Positions 8,846 to 16,800 of a stretch of 64,000 bases of DNA are shown here, piece after piece (position 1 is the stretch's first letter; every line of letters starts with the position of its first letter). The stretch spans positions 1 through 64,000 of the forward strand of contig JANNJM010000078.1 of the NCBI GenBank assembly GCA_031395645.1. The letters run 5' to 3'. Source of the stretch: SHZI01 sp031395645 (GTDB lineage Bacteria > Pseudomonadota > Gammaproteobacteria > Steroidobacterales > GCA-2729495). The notes below the pieces were generated by a model that had not been told where the DNA came from, did not search any database, and saw only the letters and a program-made list of their open reading frames with translations. The position numbers were made by a program, and so were the translations under genes.

Positions 8846-9766
8846 CTAGAGCGTGTCAGCGGAGTCCGACACGATCGCCGGAAGTCCGGACGCCTTGCCG
8901 GCCAGGTACTCGGCCTTGGTCAGTTCATGCAGCTGGCGTGCATATTGTTCTGTCGCGTCATACCAGGATGCCAGACGCCAGGCGCGGCGCACGGCGGCTG
9001 GCTTCGCGGCGGACGCGAGGTAGGCCTCGATCGCCAGGAAGTAGCGCATGGTGTTTCTTTCGAGCGCCCCGCGAGCACCACGGACCAACTCCGGATCACC
9101 GTCAGCTGCATGTTCAGCTCTGCTAAACCCCACCTTCTCCCTGCCCGCGGTACTCAGATAGGTATTCATGGCAAGGCGGGCCATGACGCTGTAAGTACAG
9201 GAATAGCCGAGATGCAGGAAGGTCTGACCCGCGCCTGCTGGTATCGCTGCCAGTGAGAGCCGGTAATCCCGCGTTCCCAGGGGTCCCTCGGCCGCCTGCA
9301 GGAGAACCTCGAACCGTTCCGCGGCAGCACCCGAAGCGCTGAAACGGAAGTCAATGTGCTGGTGGCCCGCGTCCGTCTGGGCCCGCTTGGTACCCATAGT
9401 CAGCCGCAGCGATCGATCGCTCCCCATCCCACTGGGGTTACACGTTTTTACATTGGGATGCAGGATCAGCACTTCGCACCAGTCAGCGGGCGTATCCAGC
9501 CCTGAACTGAACTCCTGATACCGACGCGCGACGAGTGCAAACACGTCGACGCGGACCCGCCCTCCCTCCTCCGTGGATTCGAGTATCAGGGGGCGCCCGA
9601 ACGGGCTGCTGGCAAGCTTCGGTCGAAGGCTGTCGAAGGTCGCCCCCAACCCATCCGCAGCCTCCGCGGGAAGGCTCACGAGAACTACGAGTATGGTGCT
9701 CAGAATCAGGGGTGCGATCAGGAGCGAGCGGACGTCAGTCGGCACGTGGGGCCCCGGCCCGGTCAC
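8846..9766 (-). CDS. secreted protein of unknown function
   Basis: About 306 residues. The start GTG 9766 overlaps the stop of the upstream 37-aa gene as GTGA; GTG 9745 is an alternative. A hydrophobic signal (LLIAPLILSTILVVLVSLPAEA) precedes a mixed domain, DGLGATFDSLRPKL... with one short Cys motif (VKTCNPSG), and then a helical C-terminal third. I do not recognise a family. Coupling to the small membrane protein suggests they are co-expressed. The long in-frame N-terminal extension to 10045 is not used, as it overlaps the small gene and the regulatory palindrome. Confidence 0.6.
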   Translation of the reverse strand: MTGPGPHVPTDVRSLLIAPLILSTILVVLVSLPAEAADGLGATFDSLRPKLASSPFGRPLILESTEEGGRVRVDVFALVARRYQEFSSGLDTPADWCEVLILHPNVKTCNPSGMGSDRSLRLTMGTKRAQTDAGHQHIDFRFSASGAAAERFEVLLQAAEGPLGTRDYRLSLAAIPAGAGQTFLHLGYSCTYSVMARLAMNTYLSTAGREKVGFSRAEHAADGDPELVRGARGALERNTMRYFLAIEAYLASAAKPAAVRRAWRLASWYDATEQYARQLHELTKAEYLAGKASGLPAIVSDSADTL

Positions 9767-9876
9767 GTGCAACCGCGGAGCAGGAACAATAACAGCAGTA
9801 CGGGAATCGGGATGCCGAGAAGCCACAGCAACACCCACCCGATTTTTCCAGACTGCCCGCTTCTCTCGTTCAACAT
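9763..9876 (-). CDS. 37-aa conserved single-helix membrane protein
   Basis: Too short for most gene finders. It reads MLNERSGQ, then GWVLLWLLGIPIPVLLLLF and ends LLRGCT. Very similar tiny proteins with a GIPIP turn and an LRGC(T) end are known from many proteobacteria (recalled, not searched). GAGG lies at a good distance upstream of ATG 9876. It is predicted to span the inner membrane once. It is upstream of, and overlaps, the secreted protein gene, and its promoter region (9877-10045) faces that of the histidine kinase. Confidence 0.75.
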   Translation of the reverse strand: MLNERSGQSGKIGWVLLWLLGIPIPVLLLLFLLRGCT

Positions 9877-9958
9877 GGGAATCATCCTCAAGTAGTGCAG
9901 CCGAACCAATGTTCGCAACACGCCCGGCCAGCCGTAATCGGCGGTACACCTCCGACCC

Positions 9959-9976
9959 GGTAGGACGGCGCCTACC
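9959..9976. promoter_or_regulatory. 18-bp palindrome, candidate GacA/UvrY-type box (site 1)
   Basis: GGTAGG-ACGGCG-CCTACC: perfect 6-bp arms with N6. It lies in the divergent promoter region between the small membrane protein gene (82 bp away) and the histidine kinase (69 bp away). Same architecture as the sites at 12141 and 13822. Confidence 0.6.
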
Positions 9977-10045
9977 CCATGTTCGGATGACTCCGCGGCC
10001 GGGCGGCCGATCGCCTATGATCAACAGCAGACGAGGGACGCGCAC

Positions 10046-11002
10046 TTGGTTTCAGACGTGGCGGAGTTGCCCCAGAGTCGAATGGCCAGGCTGCGCCTGC
10101 TGTCCTGGCCGTTCCGCCTGCTGCTGTGCGCAGCACTTGCAGCGTGCCTTGGCGCCCTCGCGCTGGGCGAACTGGCGGTACGATCCGCGGTGAGCAATGA
10201 GGACTTTCCAAACCCTGTACTTGCGGAACTCTCGCTCCTCGCCTTGAGTTTGCTCGCCATCGTCCTGCTGGTCCTCCTGACACGCCTGGCTATAGACAAG
10301 GTCACCATGGAGAAAACCATTGCATCCCGGTCGGCAGAGCTCGTTGAACTGTGGTCCCACCTTCAGGACAACACGGAGAGGGAGAAGGCCGACCTGGCCC
10401 GCAATCTGCACGACGAACTGGGCGGACTCCTGACCGCGGCGCGCATGGACCTCTCGTGGCTGCAAAGCGCGGCCGCCGGACAGGACCCGACGGTGCTGGC
10501 ACGACTGCAACAGCTGGCTGACGAGCTTACCGAAGCCATGGACGTCAAGCGCCGCGTCGTGGAGAACTTGCGGCCCGCCCTCCTCGATCATTTTGGCCTG
10601 CCGACGGCCATGCAGAACTATTTCGAAGAAATGTGCCAGAAGGCCGGCTTGATCCTCACGGCAACACTGCCGGACGATTCACCTGAAATTTCTGACGAGC
10701 TGTCAATCGCCCTGTTCCGGGTTGGGCAGGAATCCCTGACCAACATTGTTCGCCACGCCCGGGCCCGCCACGTTCACCTGGAACTTGGTGTGGACGGGGA
10801 CTTTCTCACGCTCGTCATCGCCGATGACGGGGTCGGGATCAATCTCGAGACGAATGCGCTGCAACTCTCCCACGGCATCCGGGGGATGCGCCACCGCATT
10901 GAAAGTCTGGGCGGCACGTTCGACCTGCGGGGAGGTCGCGGGACCGGCACATCGATCCGCATCCGGAGTCCGCGCCAGCGCAGCAAGGCGCCGGCTAGTT
11001 AG
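10046..11002 (+). CDS. sensor histidine kinase (HisKA_3 type)
   Basis: 318 residues with two N-terminal membrane helices (about 22-45 and 60-82) flanking a very short periplasmic loop, a coiled coil, the HisKA_3 box EKADLARNLHDELGGLLTAA with phospho-acceptor His122, and a HATPase_c domain (N box FRVGQESLTNIVRHA, G1 VIADDGVGI, G2 GIRGMRHRI). NarX/DegS-type kinases phosphorylate LuxR-type regulators. TTG 10046 is chosen because GAGGGA is 8 nt upstream. With almost no periplasmic sensor, the signal is probably intramembrane or delivered by another protein. The GacA-like regulator at 11440 is the obvious partner. Confidence 0.92.
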   Translation: MVSDVAELPQSRMARLRLLSWPFRLLLCAALAACLGALALGELAVRSAVSNEDFPNPVLAELSLLALSLLAIVLLVLLTRLAIDKVTMEKTIASRSAELVELWSHLQDNTEREKADLARNLHDELGGLLTAARMDLSWLQSAAAGQDPTVLARLQQLADELTEAMDVKRRVVENLRPALLDHFGLPTAMQNYFEEMCQKAGLILTATLPDDSPEISDELSIALFRVGQESLTNIVRHARARHVHLELGVDGDFLTLVIADDGVGINLETNALQLSHGIRGMRHRIESLGGTFDLRGGRGTGTSIRIRSPRQRSKAPAS

Positions 11003-11420
11003 CGGCTGGCCGCGAGCCGGCGATCAGGGGCTTGACCTTCTGGAATTCGCGCATCTTGTCCAGAAAGAAGTCTGCGCCTGCGGCGAGGCAGCGCTGCCTT
11101 ACGGCCGGCAGCGGATAATTGGTGAGTACGATGATCAGTGGCTGGTGGCCGGTGCACCTCGCCCGGGCATAGGCAATCACGCCGATGCCACTCCCCTCGC
11201 GAAGCGCAACGTCGACCAGCAATACATCGAAGTTCTGCCTATCGATGCGGTTCTTTGCTTCCAGCTCAGTTGCCGCTGAACCGACCACCCGCATGACTCC
11301 CGGCTCGGCCAGCAACTCCGTGAGCCGGGCCTGGAGCAGCATGGAATCCTCGACCAGCAGGATGCGCAGGTCCGCCAGCGCAGGGACAGCTTGCCCGGTA
11401 TCACGACTATCTTGATACAT
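10995..11420 (-). CDS. stand-alone receiver-domain response regulator
   Basis: 141 residues. A single receiver domain: acidic pair in LLVEDS, phospho-acceptor Asp70 in DVLLVDVAL, Thr in IIVLTNYP, and Lys in FFLDKMREF. There is no DNA-binding domain, so it must act through protein contacts or as a phosphate sink. It ends 8 bp inside the convergent histidine kinase gene and lies 20 bp after the GacA-like regulator. That places kinase, regulator and lone receiver in one phosphorelay module. Confidence 0.9.
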   Translation of the reverse strand: MYQDSRDTGQAVPALADLRILLVEDSMLLQARLTELLAEPGVMRVVGSAATELEAKNRIDRQNFDVLLVDVALREGSGIGVIAYARARCTGHQPLIIVLTNYPLPAVRQRCLAAGADFFLDKMREFQKVKPLIAGSRPAAN

Positions 11421-11439
11421 TTTTCACCAACCACCCCGG

Positions 11440-12078
11440 TTACTGAACCAGGCCATTCTTGATGGCGTAGTAGGTAATATCGGCGTTGGTGCGCATGGCC
11501 ATCTTTTCGAGAATCCTGCTACGGTAGGTGCTGACGGTCTTGACGCTCAGGAACAGGGTGGCAGCACATTCCGACACACTGATGCCCTCAGCGAGCTTGC
11601 AGAAGATCTGGAACTCGCGCTCCGACAGGACGCTGTGGCGCGGAGCGTTGGGGTCGCCCTGAGCGCCGGAAACCAGCTGGTCGGCAAGTTCCGAGCCAAC
11701 GTAGCGGTGGCCTCGCGCCACCATGCGGACGGCCCGCAGTAACTCGGCCTCATCCACGCCCTTGCTGACAAAACCACTGGCGCCCGCACGCAGGACGTTC
11801 ATTCCAAATTGCGACTCGGGGTAACCGCTAACCACCAGGACCGCGACCTTTTCATGGTGCGCCCTGATCTGTCGGAGCACGTCCAGGCCCGACATGTCGG
11901 GCAGTGAGAGGTCCAGTAACAGAACATCGGTCGGCTCCGTGCGCATCTGGTCCAGCACTTCCCGGCCCGTACGACACTCGCCGACGAGCTGCATGTCGAC
12001 CTGGCTGGCAATCATCTGCCTGAGACCGGAGCGTACGACCTGGTGATCGTCAGCAATAAGAACGCGAAGTGCTGCCAT
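11440..12078 (-). CDS. LuxR/NarL-family response regulator, GacA/UvrY-like
   Basis: 212 residues from MAALRV. Receiver domain (1-120, Asp56 in DVLLLDLSLPD, Lys in FVSKGVD) and a GerE-type helix-turn-helix (about 145-205): LSEREFQIFCKLAEG ... LSVKTVSTYRSRILEKM. The recognition helix KTVSTYRSRI resembles KTVNTYRYRI of GacA/UvrY (known consensus box TGTAAG-N6-CTTACA). AGGGA precedes ATG 12078; an upstream ATG would place the start 16 codons earlier. A candidate binding box is 62 bp upstream, consistent with autoregulation. The kinase at 10046 is its probable partner. Confidence 0.92.
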   Translation of the reverse strand: MAALRVLIADDHQVVRSGLRQMIASQVDMQLVGECRTGREVLDQMRTEPTDVLLLDLSLPDMSGLDVLRQIRAHHEKVAVLVVSGYPESQFGMNVLRAGASGFVSKGVDEAELLRAVRMVARGHRYVGSELADQLVSGAQGDPNAPRHSVLSEREFQIFCKLAEGISVSECAATLFLSVKTVSTYRSRILEKMAMRTNADITYYAIKNGLVQ

Positions 12079-12140
12079 GAAGGAGAGATCCCTGCGACGG
12101 TCAATCGAGTGTAGCGCCATTGGCATGGGTGGTGGTCGGT

Positions 12141-12158
12141 CGTAGGACGATTCCTACA
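12141..12158. promoter_or_regulatory. 18-bp palindrome, candidate GacA/UvrY-type box (site 2)
   Basis: CGTAGG-ACGATT-CCTACA. It lies upstream of the GacA-like regulator and overlaps the last codon and stop of the superoxide dismutase gene (12154-12156). It shares GTAGGACGAT with site 3. Confidence 0.6.
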
Positions 12159-12762
12159 ATTCCTTCAGGCGGCGATCGACCTGCTCCCAGTTTACGAGAC
12201 TCCACCAGTCTCGAAGCCAGTCTGCGCGCCGATTGCGGTAGTCAAGGTAGTGAGCGTGCTCCCACAGATCGCACGGCAGTAATGGCACCATCATCAGGCT
12301 CAATGGACTGTCCTGATTCGGCAGGGCCCGGATTACGAGCCGGCGATTCAGTTCGTCCCACGCCATGAAGATCCACCCGGAGCCAAATAGCGCCAGGCCC
12401 TCGTTGACAAACCGGGTGCGCAGTGCAGGCAGGCTGCCGAAGTCGCGCTCGATTTGCGCCAGCAACGGGGCGGGCGGTGCGCACGCATTGGGAGTCATGG
12501 TCTCCCACAGCAACGAATGATTGGCGTGTCCGCCGCCAAAGTTCCGCACATCCTCGCGGATCGAGTCAGGCAGAGACTCGACGTTCCGGAGCAGCTGCTC
12601 CACGGTCTCGTCACCGTCCCACTCCGCGCGTTCCAGGACTTCATTCAGCTTGTCGACATAGGCCTTATGGTGTGCACCGTGATGCAACTCGAGTGCTTCG
12701 CGACTGATCACCGGTAAAAGGGCGTCGATGGCGTAGGGCAACGCTGGCAGGGAGTACTTCAT
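12154..12762 (-). CDS. superoxide dismutase, Mn-type
   Basis: 202 residues from MKYSLPALPY. Metal ligands are in LELHHGAHHKAYVDKLN (first His), GGHANHSLLWETM (second His) and DLWEHAHYLDYRN (Asp and third His). The GGHxNHS motif favours manganese or a cambialistic enzyme over the iron type. It lacks a signal peptide, so it is cytoplasmic. It converts superoxide to hydrogen peroxide and oxygen. ATG 12762 overlaps the stop of the upstream degenerate recombinase gene (ATGA), so its translation may depend on that gene. The in-frame extension upstream to 12939 is not homologous. Confidence 0.95.
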   Translation of the reverse strand: MKYSLPALPYAIDALLPVISREALELHHGAHHKAYVDKLNEVLERAEWDGDETVEQLLRNVESLPDSIREDVRNFGGGHANHSLLWETMTPNACAPPAPLLAQIERDFGSLPALRTRFVNEGLALFGSGWIFMAWDELNRRLVIRALPNQDSPLSLMMVPLLPCDLWEHAHYLDYRNRRADWLRDWWSLVNWEQVDRRLKEL

Positions 12763-13634
12763 GGGCCGACCGTCGGCGTCAATACCGGCCGGCCTCGCCG
12801 GGCGTGGTGCGCCAACCCGGTCTGGCGGAGGGTTGAGGGTGTAATGACTGCTTGTGGCTCGCACTGCTCGGCCCACTTGCGCACGGCGAAGCACAATGCC
12901 TGCCGGGACATCGGCAGGCCGGTCGACGTGGGAAAGCAATAGGGCGTGTCACCGGCGTCGAAGCCCCACGCCGCCATGCACCGGCGCAGTTCCTTCAACG
13001 CGTCGAGCAATTTGGCGTTGAGAACGAAGCTTTTTGGGACACCATTTCGCCCCGGGACCACAACCACGCTCCACTGCTCGTTAATCTGCGGCCAGCGCAG
13101 CAGGCGAATGTCCGAAATGCCGAGGGCCGTGTCGTACAGCATGCGGACTATGACGTAGTCACGCTGGGCCCGGCAGGCAGAGGCCGCCGACGCCACCAGC
13201 AGCGGCCGTGGGCGCAGTACCCTGCCGAGCACATCGTCGGGGACGAGCCGACGCCTGCGCCGGGCCACACGCGGGGCTGTCACGATCTCGGCCGGATTGT
13301 GCGTCACCACGCCCTGGCTGACCAGAAAGGCATAGAAGCGCCGGCAACTGGACAAGTGGCGAGCAAGTGTCGAAGGATGCGTGCCCTGCCGGAAGCGCTC
13401 GCTGAGATAGCGGGTGAGGTCGTCGGCATCGAGGGACAACAGGTGCTTGTTCTCGGCCACGGCCCAACGGGACAACATCGTCACGTCGAGACTGTAGGCC
13501 TCCCGCGTACTGGCGCTTGCCCGCCGTTCCTCGAGACCCCGGTGGGTAAAGGCCTCGAGCCACTGGGATGCAAGCTTTACTGCCTGGTCTGGCGAGCCGG
13601 TCGTGTGCTGCGGCGTCGGGGAAAGTTCCAGCAT
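12759..13634 (-). pseudogene. degenerate tyrosine recombinase (XerD-like), C-terminus missing
   Basis: 291 residues. The N-terminal SAM-like DNA-binding domain is well preserved (STREAYSLDVTMLSRWA ... LARHLSSCRRFYAFLVSQG). The catalytic domain is decayed: the position of the first Arg in TGLRxSEL reads TALGISDI (Gly), the HxxR box reads TPSTLRQT (Ser for His), and the region after AHHARRG, which should hold the H/W box and nucleophilic Tyr, is replaced by a short tail. No remnant of it was found in other frames. Integrase activity is unlikely. The ORF is long and overlaps the SOD start (ATGA), so it could still be translated, as a DNA-binding protein or as a leader. Confidence 0.75.
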
Positions 13635-13821
13635 GCGTCGTCACCTTCGTAATTCAGGACTACAGGCTGACTCGCCTGCGGAATGGGTTCGTCGACCGGC
13701 GCCGGGTCGTGATCTTGGAACACACTTTTTGCGAGTCAGCCTGCGCAGCAAGCATCGCGGCTACGCCTGGGGACGTCGATCAGCCGACGGCACGAAACGA
13801 TGAACGTTGTGGACACGTGTG

Positions 13822-13839
13822 TGTAGGACGATCCTTACA
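13822..13839. promoter_or_regulatory. 18-bp palindrome, candidate GacA/UvrY-type box (site 3)
   Basis: TGTAGG-ACGATC-CTTACA, the closest of the three to TGTAAG-N6-CTTACA. It lies just before the glucan synthase gene: 18 bp before ATG 13858, 93 bp before the in-frame TTG 13933. Confidence 0.65.
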
Positions 13840-13857
13840 CGCGAGCGTCGTCGCCGT

Positions 13858-16800
13858 ATGCGTTCAGCGACCATCCGCGTCGTGCTAAGGTCAAACGTCA
13901 CAACTTCTTACGACCACTTCCAGGTCTCCCGCTTGAAACAGAATCGGCTGCGTCGATCGCGTTCCCGCTTTTTCAGTAGTCACCGGCTGACGCGGTTCGC
14001 GCGCGTTTCGCCGTGGGACGACGACAACCTGGTACGGGACGAGCTGTTTAGTATCGAGAGACTCGAGGAACATGCGGCCAGCCTGGCGGTAGCCCAGCAG
14101 ACCACGTTGAAGCCGGTACGTCGCCGGCCGCTCAGGGTGCGCCTCAGTGCCAACGAAGTAGCACTGCTGAGCGCTTATCGCGCGATCGCTCGCGCCGTCT
14201 ATGAAGACCGGCTGATTACTCCGGCAGCCGAGTGGCTGTTGGATAACTATCATCTGGTGGAAGCCCAGATTCGTGAAATCCGGGAGGATTTGCCGCCCGG
14301 GTACTATCGCCAGCTGCCGAAGCTCGCAGGTGGTCCGTTTGCCGGCTACCCGCGCGTGTTCGGTATCGCCTGGGCGTTCGTTGCCCACACCGACAGCCAC
14401 TTCGAACCAGACGCGCTGGTGCGCTTCGTGCGGGCGTACCAGAAGGTACAGCCCCTGACCATTGGCGAATTGTGGGCCGTCGCCATCACGCTGCGCATCG
14501 TGCTGGTGGAGAATCTGCGGCGGGCTGCCCAGCGTATCCTGAGCGGTCGCGCTGCCCGCCAGGACGCGGATGATATTGCGGACCGGTTGCTGGGCGTCAA
14601 TGGCGAGACTGCGGATCCGGGCGCCCTGCTCGATCGCTACGGCGAGCACACCACTCTGAACCTGGCCTTCGTCGTCCAGCTCGTGCAGAGGCTGCGCGAC
14701 CAGGATCCAGACGTTACGCCATCACTGTTGTGGCTGGAGGAGCAACTGGCAGCCCAGGGGACGACGGTGGACGCGGCCGTGCGCGACGAGCATCAGCGGC
14801 AAGGCGCGTCGAATGTCACCGTGCGCAACATCATCACGAGCATGCGCCTGATCGCTGACCTGGAATGGTCAGACTTTTTTGAGAGTGTCAGCCTGGTTGA
14901 TGAGGCCCTGCGAGCAGGCAGTGACTTTGCCCGGATGGACTTCGCGACGCGCAATCTCTACCGCAGCGGCATCGAAGAGCTGGCGCGGGGCTCGAAACTC
15001 TCAGAACTCGAGATCGCGCGTGCAGCGCTGGCCGCTGCGCGTGATGGCTCCCCCCGCCGGCGTGATCCCGGCTACTACCTGATTGCTGCGGGTCGGCGCA
15101 GCCTCGAGAAGAACCTGGGGTACCGGGCGCCGATGAGCCTTCGGCCAGGCCGCTGGATGAAGATGCACGGCGCCGGCCCTTATCTCGGTGCCATCTTGCT
15201 GATCGCGGCGCTCCTGCTTGCCCTGCCGCTGCTGGCCCCCGGCACGCAGCAACTCGGCGGCTGGACGCTGGCCCTGCTCGGGCTCCTGGGCCTGTTCCCC
15301 GCACTGGACGCCGGGGTGGCATTCGTCAATGGAGCGGTGACTCGCGGATTCAGCGCAACGGTGCTGCCGGGTCTGGCGCTGCGGGAGGGTGTCCCGCCAC
15401 AGTTGCGGACGCTGATTGCAGTCCCCGTACTGCTGACCTCCCTTCCGGCCATCGAGGAACAACTCGAGCGGCTTGAGATCCACTACCTGGCCTCACCAGA
15501 GGGCGAACTGCATTTCGCTGTTCTTTCGGACTGGGTCGACGCAGCGACAGAACACGCGGACGGGGATCACGCACTGGCAGAAGCCGCGGCCCGTGGCATC
15601 GCGCGGCTCAATCACCAGTATGGCTCCCCCACGGCAGCCGCCCGCTTCCTGCTCCTCCACCGCCGGCGGGTCTGGAGCGAGACCCAGCAGCAATGGATGG
15701 GCTGGGAGCGTAAGCGCGGCAAGCTCCACGAGTTGAACCGGCTGCTTCGGGGCGCCACCGACACCACCTTCCAGGACGTCGGCGGGCAGGCCGTTGCCGT
15801 TCCGACCGGGGTGCGCTTTGTGATTACGCTCGATGCGGATACACGGTTGCCCCGCGACACGGCTCGCCGCCTGATCGGCAAACTGGCGCACCCCCTCAAT
15901 CAACCCCGTTTCGACGCTGAGGTCGGACGTGTGGTGGAGGGCTATGCCGTACTCCAGCCGCGGGTCACGCCAGCCTTGCCCATGGGTCGCGAGGGATCAC
16001 TCTTTCAGCGCATCGTCTCGAGCGCACCCGGCCTCGACCCCTATGCCGCCGCCGTATCCGATGTGTACCAGGACCTCTTCGGCGAAGGCTCCTATGCCGG
16101 CAAGGGCATCTACGATGTGGACGCATTCGAAGCAGCGCTGGCGGGTCGTGCGACTGACGGCACCCTCTTGAGCCACGACCTGTTCGAGGGACTATTTGCA
16201 CGGGCCGGGCTCGTCTCTGACATCGAGGTTGTCGAGGACTTTCCAGCGCGCTACGACGTGGCCGCCGCCCGAACGCATCGCTGGGTGCGCGGCGACTGGC
16301 AATTGCTTCCGTGGCTTCTGGGGCGGCGCCATGCGTCCCAGGCCAATCGGCACGCCAGCGCCCTGCCACTGATCAGCATCTGGAAGATGCTGGACAATCT
16401 GCGCCGGAGTCTCGCCGCACCCACCACCTTCCTTGCGCTGGTGGTGGGCTGGATGCTGCCGCGAGAGCCGGCACTCCTCTGGACGGGCTTCATTCTTGCC
16501 GCGGTGGCCTTGCCGATAGTCATGCCAGTCGTCGCAGCCCTGTTACCCAGACGCACGGGCATCACACCGCGCAGCCACTTGCACGCCCTCGGCAAGGATC
16601 TCCGGCTGGCCGCGGGACAGTTCCTGTTCCAGCTCACGTTTCTCCCGCATCAGGCCTGGTTGATGGTAGACGCCATCAGCCGGACCCTGTTCCGGCTGTG
16701 CGTGAGTCACCGCAAACTTCTTGAGTGGGTCACCGCGGCACAGGCGTCGCTCCGCGCCAGGCTCAACGTGGCCGCCGTCTATCGCCGCATGAGCGGAGGT

